DNA of 64,000 nt. Origin: Mercurialis annua. Lineage: Eukaryota; Streptophyta; Magnoliopsida; Malpighiales; Euphorbiaceae. This document shows, piece by piece, positions 44,002 to 54,335 of this stretch. The stretch lies in assembly GCF_937616625.2 (NCBI RefSeq), contig NC_065576.1, forward strand, positions 28,703,128-28,767,127. Direction: 5' to 3'. Made by a program: the position numbers and the translations under genes. Each line of letters starts with the position of its first letter. Positions within the stretch are counted from its first letter, which is position 1. The notes beneath the pieces were generated by a model that saw nothing but the letters and a program-made list of their open reading frames with translations, was not told where the DNA came from and did no database searches.

Positions 44002-45508
44002 TGTTGGGTTTTATGGGTTCATAACGCAGCGGAATTTTAAAAATTTATCTAAAAACCCAAACCAAGATCCATGTAATTCGAATTAACAGAATAATTACTT
44101 ACTTGTATGTCGAATTCAACAGCAATGTAGGAAGGAAGGAGGTGGTTCACTTTGGTGATACCTGGCCTCGGATCAGAAACGCCTCCAAAAGAATGCGTCC
44201 TCTACGAGTATCCACACGAACAGCCCTTAGCCAAAACTAGTGCTTGTGTGCTAGCACTATTGCTTCACAAGCAATTTCGAATTTTAGTGATTTAGTGAAT
44301 AATGAATTTCGTGATTCTCAAACCAACTGCTTAATGAGTATTTATAGTGATAAATAACACTAGGGTTTGAGACAAATTCGAATTTCAATCTCATTGCAAT
44401 TCTACAAGTTTATGTTTATCAAAAACTCCTTTTTGATAATTATCCATATATATTAATTACTATATTTATTATTTTCCAAAAATAATAAATTAAGGAAAAC
44501 ACTTATCCTTAAATTTCGAATTAATATATATATATTACGAATTTTATATATATATATATATATATATAATTAATCACTTAATCACATTGGGCTTGTACAA
44601 CCCATAACTGTTTTGGGCCTGTTCTTAGTGTGCGACCCTGTAGGTTCATATAACGTTGGCAGTAGGCTCGAAATCCTTATTTCAGCCCACAAGTCATAAG
44701 TGGCCTCTAGCAAGACATTATGACTACCCAAGTTATATGAATATCGATAATCCGATTTAACCATTTACAATAATATTTTAATCCCTTTGTCTCTCGATAT
44801 CCAGATTGAATATAAGGCATAGTTATGTCATCCTTATAACATTCAATCATTAGTTTCTTGACTCTAAGTAGACTGAAAATGATAACTTCTTATCAATTAG
44901 CATGGCCATGCATTTTCTTCAGTCTATCTTCTTCAAGGGGCCCATAGATATCTTACTCAAATAAATGAGGGACAAATTCCTTCTCAGTCACTCACATTTC
45001 TCACATAGTTACTTTCATATCCAATGACAATCTATTCCATTATCCTGTTAAAGATAATGTAAGACTGTATCAAAATATGAAATAGCTATGTAGAAATCCA
45101 TGATGATTTCAAGGTCAAAGGATTATACTAATAGAACTGTAATGAGAATTACTTATGACAGTGATCTATGTAGTATTCTCACAGTGGGTCATCCAGTGCC
45201 TTATTTCTCAAATAGCACCTATGATTTGACTTAATATCTCATATACATGATTAGTAAAACATAATCATCAGTCAACATCATACTAGTCTCAATGTTCTAT
45301 TAAGACTAGCGATAGATGGTATATAATTCTTTTATTAAACCTAAGGGTTCTACTATCAAGTCACATACTCGATGACCTTAGAAAGAATTAACCATTCACG
45401 TATTTTAATCATTAATATAAAATGATAAAAAACTGCCAATCAATAAATAATAAAATGATAAAGTCAAAACATGGTCAAACATGATTGACCTAGTGCATAT
45501 CACTAACA
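44002..45508 (-). repeat. 5' LTR of element D
   Basis: 1,507 bp. It matches 36779-38365 with about six substitutions plus the AT-run length. It ends CACTAACA directly before ATAAG (45509-45513). Confidence 0.95.
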
Positions 45509-45513
45509 ATAAG

Positions 45514-46374
45514 GATGACAGGACTATGCCTTATATTCAATCTGGATATCGAGAGACAAAGGGATTAAAATATTATTGTAAATGGTTAAATCGGATTGTC
45601 GATATTCGTATAACTTGGGTAGTCATAATGTCTTCCTAGAGGCCACTTATGACTTGTGGGCTGAAATAGGGATTTCGAGCCTACTGCCAACGTTATATGA
45701 ACCTACAGGGTCGCACACTAAGAACAGGCCCAAAACAGTTATGGGTTGTACAAGCCCAATGCGATTAAGTGATTAATTATATATATATATATATATATAA
45801 AATTCGTAATATATATATATATTAATAAATATATATATAATAATTCGAAATTTAAGGATAAGTGTTTTCCTTAATTTATTATTTTTGGAAGATAATAAAT
45901 ATAGTAATTAATATATATGGATGATTATCAAAAAGGAGTTTTTGATAAACATAAACTTGTAGAATTGCAATGAGATTGAAATTCGAATCTGTCTCAAACC
46001 CTAGTGTTGTTGTATCACTATAAATACGCATTAAGCAATTGGATTGAGAATCACGAAATTCATTATTCACTAAATCACTAAAAATTCGAAATTGCTTGTG
46101 AAGCAATAGTGCTAGCACATAAGCACTAGTTTTGGCTAAGGTCTGTTCGTGTGGATACTCATAGAGGACGCATTCTTTTGGAGGCGTTTCTAATCCGAGG
46201 CCAGTTATCACCAAAGTGAACCACCTCCTTCCTTCCTACATTGCCGTTGAATTCGACATACAAGTAAGTATTAATTCTGTAGTTAATTTATTTATTCGAA
46301 TTACATGGATCTTGTTTTGGGTTTTAGATAAATTTTTGAAATTCCGCTGCGTTATGAACCTAGAAAACCCAACA
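45514..46374 (+). repeat. Solo copia LTR E, second part
   Basis: Resumes the LTR interrupted at 36778 and ends AAAACCCAACA. It is followed by GTTGC (46375-46379), matching 36094-36098. E totals about 1,541 bp and has no internal region, so the element that brought it was removed by LTR-LTR recombination before D inserted. It differs from D's LTRs more than these differ from each other. Confidence 0.93.
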
Positions 46375-46849
46375 GTTGCATCTGAGGGGCATTTATGTGC
46401 CAAGACTCGTCGAGTGGTGCATTTTTATCGTTTTTATTTGGTTATAGCCTTTTATTGTCTGTATGTTTGAAACACGTCCGGAACATCGTCAAAATCCAGT
46501 CGAAAGTAGGCCCAGTCCCCAAACAAATGTGTCCCGGAGAGGGAGAGAAGTGGCGACGGTGCCAGGGCATAGTGATGCTGCCGCCACTATGTTCTGGCGA
46601 TGCCGCCAGAATAAGCTGGCGACGCCGCCAGTGACACTAGCGCCGTAATAGTGGCGCCTGTGTCTCTGTGGTACGTGACCTCCAGTGCATTTTTTGACTA
46701 TGCCAATATGATTTATGGTGATTTTGACCCCGTTTTTTTGATATTTTTATGCTTTCGAGAGAGAGATATGTTTCGTACGTTTGGGAACTTCGTGGATGCG
46801 CGTATCTGGTACGGTTTTTGCCCTATGCTGTACGTTCTCGGGTAGATGC

Positions 46850-46911
46850 TACGGGTTTCGCCCGCCTTGCTAATGGTCTGTACGGGTTTCGCCCGCCTTG
46901 CTAGTGGTCTG
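46850..46911 (+). repeat. 31-bp tandem duplication before PMD core exon
   Basis: Two adjacent 31-bp copies (TACGGGTTTCGCCCGCCTTG plus 11 bases), differing by one base, in the likely intron before the core exon. Confidence 0.9.
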
Positions 46912-47421
46912 TTTACAGCGTTTCTCTGCGTGCGCTGATGGAGCACTGGATGGATACCACCCATACTTTCCACTTGTCGGTTGGGGAGTTGACAGTGACT
47001 CCTCTGGATTTCTCGCTGATTATGAGGATTCCTTTTGGAAGCTTACCTGTGCCTTTTGGCAGTGGTTTGGGATTCTATGACCAGAGGGATGCGTATATCT
47101 TCGAGGTGCTGGGTTTCGTTCCGGAGATGAAGGGTCACAGTCTTCGACATCCTGAGCTGTACGGTCGTTACAAGGAGAGCTTTCCTCAGACTATAGACGA
47201 GGTTGATCTGATCGCCCAAGCTTTCATCTGCTATCTGATGGGGTCGACTCTGTTCAGTAGTTCGGGCGCGACTCTGGCAGTCTGCGTGCTGCCGGCCTTA
47301 GAAGACTTGGACGCGGTTGGTTCGTATGACTGGGGTCTGCTGCTTTGGCCTTTCTCTACACCAGCATGGACCGGGTAGTCCGTGGGGGATCCGTCTTTCT
47401 GGGATGTGGCCTACTGTACAC
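46905..47421 (+). pseudogene. PMD gene core exon
   Basis: Frame SVYSVSLRALMEHWMDTTHTFHLSVG continues with ELTVTPLDFSLIMRIPFG, matching the PMD consensus (…ALV.RW…THTFHLP.GE.T.TL.D…L.G…). It goes on with FEVLGFVPEMKG, RYKESFPQT, FICYLMGSTLF. At about 47335 the frame shifts: in the original frame it ends at TAG 47376, while one base over it continues AALAFLYTSMDRVVRG, the expected PMD ending (YDWGSAALA.LY..MDR). One base has therefore been lost or gained. A likely donor site GTGAGT is at 47422 and an acceptor at 47497. Confidence 0.8.
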
Positions 47422-47719
47422 GTGAGTTGTTTTATTGTTTTTAATTGCACCGTGTTCTTGATTTCGTTGTCTTAGCTGATTTTTGTTCTGTTTTCAGATT
47501 TGGGCCATCCAGATGGGCCTTCTGACTGGCTTTGGTGTCCTCCCGGGGTTAGGATATCCTATGCTGAGCTTTTTGGGACTTTTCCTGTAATTTGACGCAG
47601 AGTTAGGGAGCTGAGTGTAGAGGCCGGTTTAACAAGCTGGCGTGGACAGATGTGAGTACTGAACTCAACTTATGAACTACTCAGGGTATTATTTGTAGTG
47701 TCGATCACCATTCTACTGG

Positions 47720-47952
47720 TTGCAAATGGATTCCTTTTGGAACACTCCGCCTTGTGTTCGTTGGCCTCGGTGGGTACAGGGCGCCATAGAGATCGGGTAT
47801 GCGTTAAATGATGCATTGCCCGAGTTGCATGTCCTGATTTTTCTGGGAGAGCGTGTTCTCCATTGGTGGGGTGGCCCACGTATTTGTATGGTCCCGGCTG
47901 GACCTCCTCTAGCCATGCTGCATGGCAGGGACGGGGTATCGCCTGCTCTTTG
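47720..47952 (+). pseudogene. PMD gene, downstream exon
   Basis: Open frame with WVQGAIEIGYALNDALPELHV and LGERVLHWWGGPRICMVPAG. The LGER…GG…VP.GPP pattern is the segment found after the PMD core in long PMD proteins. Exon borders are uncertain. It ends at a TGA in GALF-type context (47951-47953), possibly inside an intron. Confidence 0.6.
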
Positions 47953-48125
47953 ACGTGATTTAAGAGGTTACTCTGCTACTGGCCTGGGAGGATTCCATTG
48001 GACAGAGTGCCCGTTGTTCAGGTTCAGCAGGCGGCTGCAGGGCCACAGGTATGTGTCACTATTCCGGTTTTTTCCTCTTTCTTGTTTTCTTCATCTTCTT
48101 GAATTCTTTTCTGATATTCTCTTAG

Positions 48126-48883
48126 GAAGGTGCTAGACGTGGGTCTCGTTCTGTCCGTGCTAGGGTGGATGGTCCCGGGTCTGCTAGTCGAGTCCCGTCA
48201 GGTGGGCGAGCTGCTGCTGGTGACGTGGTCTCTGGTTTCTTGAGTCAGATGCCGGAGAGATCTGCGCGTTACAGTGGCGTGGGTGTGCATGTGTCGGACT
48301 ATGTTCCCATGTGCTACATGATGCATTCTTTTGTGCCTGCTGACTGTACTCACATGAGTGTTTCCCTTGCATACTGTGTTTTTATTTTGAGAGTCCATTC
48401 GACCTGTTAGACTGAGCGTCCCCCTCTGGTTTTCAGGTACCAGTGTCTGACGTAGTTCATTTAGCCGATGTTGCTTACTACTGGTGTGATTGCTTGTGTG
48501 TTGTTTCTGCACAAATGAGGATAGGAACAAATATGCAATATTTCTATCCTATATGTATGCATGTATGCAATCCTATAGCCCTGACTGCTCTCTAGTTTCT
48601 TATGCAGTTGCGCATTGACGATATGGAAGAACAGGTGCGTCAGACAGGGCTAGGTCCGGCTGACAGTGACATCCCTCCTTGGTTCCCTGGCGGTGGACTT
48701 CGTGCCGGTGATCGTGGACGGAGAGCCCGTGATAGTCAAGGATCTGACATCTGGGGAGATCGTGGAGACTTTGCTTCGTCGTCTGGTGGTGAGCTGGATA
48801 GGAGCTATTCCGGTGACATGCCCTCTAGGAGTCGTTACGGAGACTCAGAGACCTTAGAGCAGGATTTTAACTTTGATAGTTAG
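48126..48883 (+). pseudogene. PMD gene, C-terminal exons
   Basis: After an acceptor-like CTCTTAG the frame at 48126 encodes an Arg/Ser-rich low-complexity tail (EGARRGSRSVRARVDG). A second acceptor TTATGCAG at 48607 leads to LRIDDMEEQVRQTGLGPADS followed by a Gly/Arg/Asp-rich end and stop at 48881-48883. This is a plausible tail of the same gene; no domain is recognised. Confidence 0.5.
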
Positions 48884-51029
48884 ACTTGTACTGTATGTTT
48901 GTCACGTTTCAAATGTTTGCTCTTGTTGATGACTGTGTATGTTGTTACGGTATTTCGTACATTTGGCGTCCTGGACGCTTTATTTTCTTAGCTTTGTTTT
49001 GTTCGCTATATTTGCGTTAGCCTCTCCGGCCCCTTTTGACCTTTCTGCTTCTGGATTCTGACTGGTGGGAACCTGATGCCCCTGGTTCCTCTGCTGGTGG
49101 AGACCTGATGCCCCCCAGTTCTTCTACTAGTGGAGACATGATGCCCCCGGTTCTCTAGGTGTTGGAGACCTGATTCCCCTGGTTCTTCTGCTGTTGGAGA
49201 CCTGATTCTCCTAGTTCTTTTGCTGTTGGAGACCTGATGCCCCCGGTTCTTTTGTTGGTGGAGACCTGATGACCCCGATAATCTAGATGGTGCAAATTTG
49301 ATGCCCCAGGTTCTCTGCCTGGTGGAGACTTGACGCCCTCGGTTCTTCTGATGGTGGAGATCTGATGCCCCCGGTTCTTTGGCTGGTGGAGACCTGATGT
49401 CCTCAAATCTTCTGTTGGTGGGTACCTGATACCCCCGGTTCTTTGGCTGGTGGAGACCTGATGCCCTCAGTTCTTTCGCTGTTTGTGATATTAGTGCCCG
49501 TGGTTCCTGAGCGATGTAAGGCTGGTGCCTGTGGTTTCTGGATGATGGGGACCTTAAGTCCCTAGTCTTCTAGGGATTTCGCATCCTCTGCTCTTTTTGT
49601 GCAACTGGGGAATACTTCTACTTCTCTACTGGAGGTTTAATACCCCTTGCTGTCAGATTTCCTTTTCTGGGTAGCGGAGGCATGTTGCCTATCGGCCATA
49701 TTCTGTCTCCAGGTATTGTAGTTGTGGTGCCTATTCTGGGTATTTCTTGAGGACGTGGGCCTGGCGTTTGTTGATTCATGCGGTTCTGTAGTTGATCCCT
49801 GAAGGTAGCGATCTGGCGGCTGTTGTTTCTGTGTTTTCGGGGTCCAATTTTGCAAAAATTGGCCATGTGGAGTGGGCTATGCTCCCTGCGGACTGGGCTA
49901 TGCTTCCTTTTCTGTTTCTGGAATTCGATTTTGCAAAAATTGGCCCTGTTTTCTGTTCTGCTCTCTGCGTCATACTCTGTGTTTGCCTTGTTTTCCGTTC
50001 TGCTCCCTGCGTCGTACTCTATGTTGCCCCCTCATTGGAGCATTCAGTTTTCTGGTCCGGGGAAACTGGATGTTCTGATGAATGACATTGTCTTTGATTG
50101 GGCTCGCTTCGGGCGGATGCTATCTGTTCTAGGAGAATATGTTTGTTTAGTTAATGCGCATTTCAACATTTTTCTTGCTGCAACTGTAAATTCATGAGGA
50201 AATTTTGAATTTCTTGAAAAGTTTTTGAAAAACAATTTGTTCCATTGTCTCAAAGATTTATGATATGGGGGATTCATGATCCTCTATCTTTCCTTTTTAG
50301 GAACATGCGCTAGACAATGATTTCGATATGCATACATTATAAAAGATCTATTAAACCGGTTCATTCAATAGTTGGCAAAATTGAAATATTTCCTGATTTA
50401 AGGGGTTTACCCTCGTTATCAATCGGTCCTTGCGGATTTTCAGGATTGACTATTTTTTATATGAGTGGTCTACTCGATCGTAACCGATGATCCGGGGAGG
50501 ACTTTTAGTGAGTACTGCTGTTCACTACTTAGACCGTCCTGCTCCAAGATAGGATGCTGAGCGGTGGAAGCCGGGCGGTGGGCTTTCAATGTCTGTCCTA
50601 TCCGGGCTAGACGATCCGTTTTAGCAGGTGACCCCCTTGTCGAGCTTTTTGTGGTCAAGTCTTTTTAAGCGAATGGGCCGAGACCCACAAGCAGGCCGCT
50701 GTCCTTTTTGAGACAATCTGATCGACTAATATTTCCTCAGGGGTATGGCCTATTGAAATAGGATTATTTTCTTGAAGTGTTTACTTCCTCGTACCGGTTA
50801 TTGTATGGACCGGTGAAATGACTCAATTTCATCGTATGCATGCATACTGAAACAATTGAAATAACATGCCCATCAGGTGAGACAGCATATGAGCGAGCAA
50901 ATCTGGTGTCATCATTAACTCTGGAATATATAGAAATTGAATAAAAACAAAGCAAATTGTTCAAAATGTCCGGATGAGCAAAATAGAAACTACAGCTAAA
51001 CTAAGTTGTTACATAATTGGATAGCTTAT
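48884..51029. other. Spacer of element C between PMD gene and protease, with tandem repeats
   Basis: No gene recognised on either strand. It contains about thirteen copies of a 32-bp unit around TGGTGGAGACCTGATGCCCC (49067-49490), and shorter duplications: GATTTTGCAAAAATTGGCC-like copies near 49846 and 49927, and a duplicated GTTCTGCTCYCTGCGTC near 49955 and 50000. RT and integrase would be expected in this part of a complete element, and I see none. Confidence 0.75.
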
Positions 51030-51826
51030 GAGAATAGATCTCCAAATGCTCCAAACATGGATGGGGCTGTCACTTCAGTCTCATTGGCGGTGTCATGGAT
51101 GCTGAGGTTGACGAAGGAGGTTAACTCCACAATTGTCTCGACGCTGGGTGCTTCGAATATCGGGTATAGCAGATCATCGATGTTTATCTCTTTAACTGCT
51201 GGAGTATTTGAATTCTCCAGCCTTTCCCTGATAATATCCTGGAAGATTTCGAATCACGGGACCATGCTATCCAAAATCATGACTAGTTCTGCTTGTCACT
51301 AGTACTGGTGCGCCGCGTGCTTTTCTCTAACGAAGTAGTCTGATAGAGTATTCCCTGGGATCCTCTCTGTCTCAGTTTCCAGGTCGAAGCCCAAACCTGC
51401 CTTAGTTGTCTGTCCTTTGAAGTCTAGGAGCTCTAATAAACCCTGTAGCGATTTTGCAATTCTCATTTCGGGCATGTAATTGGCATTCTTCATCATGAGG
51501 ATCCCCTTTGCGTCCATAAACGTGCTTGCCTATGTTCGTATGGCAGAAATCTGGAATCCTGGATTCGGTATTAGCTCATTCTCAGCGAACTTGATCATGT
51601 TGATCATTTTCCCTGATTCACCTTCGATGGTGGCTATCCCTCCTTCGTATGGGAATTTTATCTTCTGGTACAGTGTAGAGGGTACTCCTCCCAGTTCATG
51701 GAACCATGGTCTTTCCAATAGTAGTGAGAATGTAACTGGTATATCCAACACGACATATTCTACCCATGCTTTAATGGGTCTTGTTTTGACCAGAGCCTTC
51801 GGCAGTTCAGCCACTATGGGATTCAT
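51030..51826 (-). pseudogene. Element C protease remnant, truncated
   Basis: Frame 51826-51531 reads VEYVVLDIPVTFSLLLERPWFHELGGVPST, the back half of a Tat-type retropepsin (LLGRPW.H..GAVPS in relatives). After an in-frame TAG (about 51528-51530) it continues MKNANYMPEMRIAKSLQGLLELLDFKG…AGLGFD to 51299, then as coding-like FEIFQDIIRERLENSN with stops to about 51030. The aspartic active-site segment that should precede VEYVVLDIP is missing: the sequence jumps within about 20 residues from a Gag zinc-finger-like motif to this point. The remnant cannot be an active protease. Confidence 0.75.
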
Positions 51827-51839
51827 CGATCTTCATTAT

Positions 51840-52696
51840 CTAGATGGAGGAGTCGATCTTTCCTTGTGCTACCAATGCTCAAAATCTTCTGTAGAATGCC
51901 CAAAATCTTTGTGATATTCGCACAACTTGTCGTTCAGCCGGGGGTGGTCTATAAACCCTTAATATTTCAACTATCGAAATAGAGCTGTTAGCGGTTCTGC
52001 GATTGGGGGTGCTTCTGTTACCATTAGCTTCTCAGGGTTGGCGGGATCGTTGTCGACGAAGGAATCCATAACCTCTTCATAGGTTAGTTAAGAATTTATG
52101 GTGTTCACGCCCTTCGATGGGGGTACCGCGTGATAGTTGGGCAGTGGATTTTTCTGTGTACTGGGCTGTCCCATGGATGGATCAGTGATTCTTCCATCAT
52201 CTATCATGTCCTGGATGGCATGCTTCAGTGTGATGAAATAATCCGTGTAGTGATCATGTGTTTGATGAAACTCGCAATGGGCGTTAGGGTTGTGATTTGG
52301 CAAATTAGGATTCGGTGGATTCCTGGGTGGCCTGGGTTGTAGAAGGTATTGTTTCATCAATCTGTTTAAGACCTTTGTGAGAGGAATAGGGAATTCTGAG
52401 AATCTTCTTCCTCCCTGTCTCTGGACGAAATTCACACTGGCGCTTTTGCTAGCAGACTGGTAGTTCGACCAATGTGCGTTGCGTTTCTTTTCGGACTCTA
52501 TGTCCTCCACTTGCATCCCATCGTCGAGTAAGTCCTCAAAAGTATTGGGATTCATGTTCTGCAGCCTCTCGACCCAATATGGGAAGACATTTCGGACAAC
52601 GATTCTGATCCGGTGTTTCTCGGATGGCTTCCCTTTTAGTAACGCAGCTTTGTCGAACCACCTTGCAAGGAATTCGGAAAATGCTTCTCCCGGCTT
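51840..52696 (-). pseudogene. Element C gag, C-terminal half
   Basis: 52555-52088 is open: NPNTFEDLLDDGMQVEDIESEKKR, a Pro/Asn-rich linker, and the His/Cys motif CEFHQTHDHYTDYFITLKHAIQDMIDDGRI. After TAA at 52088 a second similar motif CEYHKDFGHSTEDFEHW is readable near 51890-51940 between stops. Both motifs have lost their last cysteine (to Tyr or Phe). In Tat-type Gag this motif is usually CxxHxxxGHxTxxC, so nucleic-acid binding is probably lost. Confidence 0.75.
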
Positions 52697-53059
52697 TTAC
52701 TTTGTCATCTCCAGATCTCTTAGAGTGACTTCTAGTTTGGAACCGCAACTGTATTGATTCACTTTCAGCTGTTCTGCGTACATCGCATTAGTGAACCAGT
52801 TCCGGTTGGCTCTTTCCCCTCTGAGCCTGCCATAGTCTGCTCTGCATTTTATTTCAAACTCGTCGTTTCTCGTTGCTTCCGCTGCTGGGTCATCGGTAGT
52901 GTTATGCTCATTGTTTTGGCCACCTAGTTGAGCCCTTATGATGTTCTCGAACCACTTCTTCAGGTCTTCGTTCTGTTTCTTGAAGGAATCCATGAATTCC
53001 CCTTTCATCTGGTTAAGCTGGCCTTGAGTGACAGGCGCTCCCGTATTTATTTCAGACAT
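52697..53059 (-). pseudogene. Element C gag, N-terminal half with in-frame deletion
   Basis: Starts MSEINTGAPVTQGQLNQMKG at 53059. The frame is open upstream to 53356, so an earlier start is possible. It includes a polar helical region, NWFTNAMYAEQLK, then jumps to VNQYSCGSKLEVTLRDLEMTK and a TAA at 52697-52699, where C2 has glutamine. Compared with C2 (63591-64000), the segment containing GDPHIYLNQF…RSLEGHTARWFYDL (the conserved Gag core) is missing without shifting the frame. Confidence 0.8.
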
Positions 53060-54316
53060 GTTGATTGAGCTTGCTGATCGAGAGGATATGCTGGAGAAAG
53101 CCTTGAAACTAGAATTGATGAGTCGGTCACAAACTAACTTGGCTTGTTGTGCTGGCGTGAGAGGCGTCGCTGGTGACTTGGGAGGACTCTCAGGTTTGAA
53201 GAGTCTTCCTGATTGCCTTTGCCAGATAGCAGTAAGGCAAGAAATCTTAGTGGCTGCATCCACAAGGGGTTCGTGTATGATACTATGATGCTGGATGCAT
53301 GAAGCATGATATGCAGATGCGTGAGATGTGGGGTTAGTTTTGAACAAATAGCACATAGCAACTTCGGCACATAGAACAGTTTGATATCACAGAGCACATT
53401 GTTCCTTCCAACCGTATTTCTCCCACACACGTGTTCCGGGCGAGGTTTATTCATAGGTATTTTGGTATGGACCCTCTCATCGCAATGCAAGAGTCGGTGT
53501 TCCTGCAAAAAGCTTTCTTCTAGCAGTTCTAAAGCAGATAGATGACATTTGTCGATGTAATAACTCTAAGTCCCTTTCTGAAGAGGAGTTGAAAACATGT
53601 AGGGTAGACGTGGAAGTCTGTTTTGAAATTTGGAATTTGATTTAGCCTAATGGCTCTATCTAGTGAAAGGAGTTTCCACTAGACTGGTTATTGGAGGTGT
53701 GATCAAGCAAAGGAGTTTCATTTGATCGGATTTGTACTGTTAGTTCTGGCCCAACATGAAGTTTTTAAAATCTGGTTTTGAAACTGGAAAATTTGTTAGG
53801 CCGGACCTAATACTGAGATTGAAAGGGTAATTTTTGAAATACTAGATTTAGAATCATTTCATTGACAACATGCCTCAAATACAATCATTTTGTTGGGTAC
53901 ATTCCTAGAGGGTAGTGTCTAAGCTGGAATGCATGTGGTCTGAGTCATTAGGTTTTGGTAGTAACCGGTTTAAGGCTCCCACAGACAGATATACCATTGA
54001 TAGGTCTCCTCAATCACGAGTACAAACGACCGAGGTACTGGGCTGTGAGTGATATTGCTCCACATAAGACGTTATGGGCAATAGAATGCATAGCCAGAGC
54101 GTGAGATATGCTATGAGTATCCGGGCTGAATAGGGACTTTCTAGAGAGTGGGTGAGAAGAGAAATTTCTAATGCAATGCAAAAGGTGCAAATATGCCTGG
54201 AAAATAAAGTCGGTGATTGACAAGGCACAAGCCGTGCAATTTAGGTCCTTGGCAACTGTTTTTGAAAATAATTCTGAAAACGTTTTTATGTTCATGTTTT
54301 AAAAACAGTTATTTTA
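53060..54316 (-). other. Leader of element C
   Basis: Region between primer site and gag. 53060-53356 is open in the gag frame and may encode an N-terminal extension. Nothing recognisable lies in 53360-54316. Confidence 0.65.
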
Positions 54317-54334
54317 ATCCCAATTGAGTCGCCA
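54317..54334 (-). other. Primer-binding site of element C
   Basis: Minus strand TGGCGACTCAATTGGGAT, one base inside the LTR. TGGCGACTC-type sites are, to my knowledge, complementary to a tRNA-Arg and described for Ogre/Tat elements. The tRNA assignment is from memory of the family, not tested. Confidence 0.75.
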
Positions 54335-54335
54335 C

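Larger units (their letters stand above)
36779..45508 (-). mobile_element. Element D: Ty1/copia retrotransposon, nearly intact, nested in solo LTR E
   Basis: LTRs 36779-38365 and 44002-45508. Target duplication ATAAG (36774-36778 and 45509-45513). Minus orientation: primer site 43989-44000, long leader, gag-pol 42348 down to 38380 in one frame, polypurine tract 38366-38376. Domain order protease-integrase-RT-RNase H identifies Ty1/copia. Apart from an AT microsatellite, the LTRs differ at only a handful of bases. Only two stop codons interrupt the frame, so this is the youngest-looking element here. Confidence 0.95.
36005..48883 (+). pseudogene. PMD (plant mobile domain) gene, antisense in element C, interrupted by copia LTR
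   Basis: Multi-exon-looking gene on the strand opposite to element C. The first exon starts MTPPRAFREPCTDPDRQAAL at 36005, is cut at 36098 by solo LTR E, and resumes in frame at 46380 (HLRGIYVPRLVEW). Core exon about 46905-47421 carries the PMD signature. Later exons lie at about 47498-47655, 47720-47952, 48126-48360 and 48608-48883. PMD proteins (MAIN/MAIL type and transposon-borne relatives) act in chromatin silencing where studied; the role of transposon-borne copies is unknown. Here the gene is broken by the LTR and at least one frameshift near 47335. Confidence 0.75.

Noticed and set aside
49155..49406. Minus-strand repeat protein of about 11-residue units
   Set aside because: It simply translates the 32-bp tandem repeat. 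Unit length is not a steady multiple of three, so the frame is not kept.
53134..53508. 124-codon frame overlapping the start of C gag
   Set aside because: Shadow of the gag frame on the same strand in another phase, with no recognisable motif.
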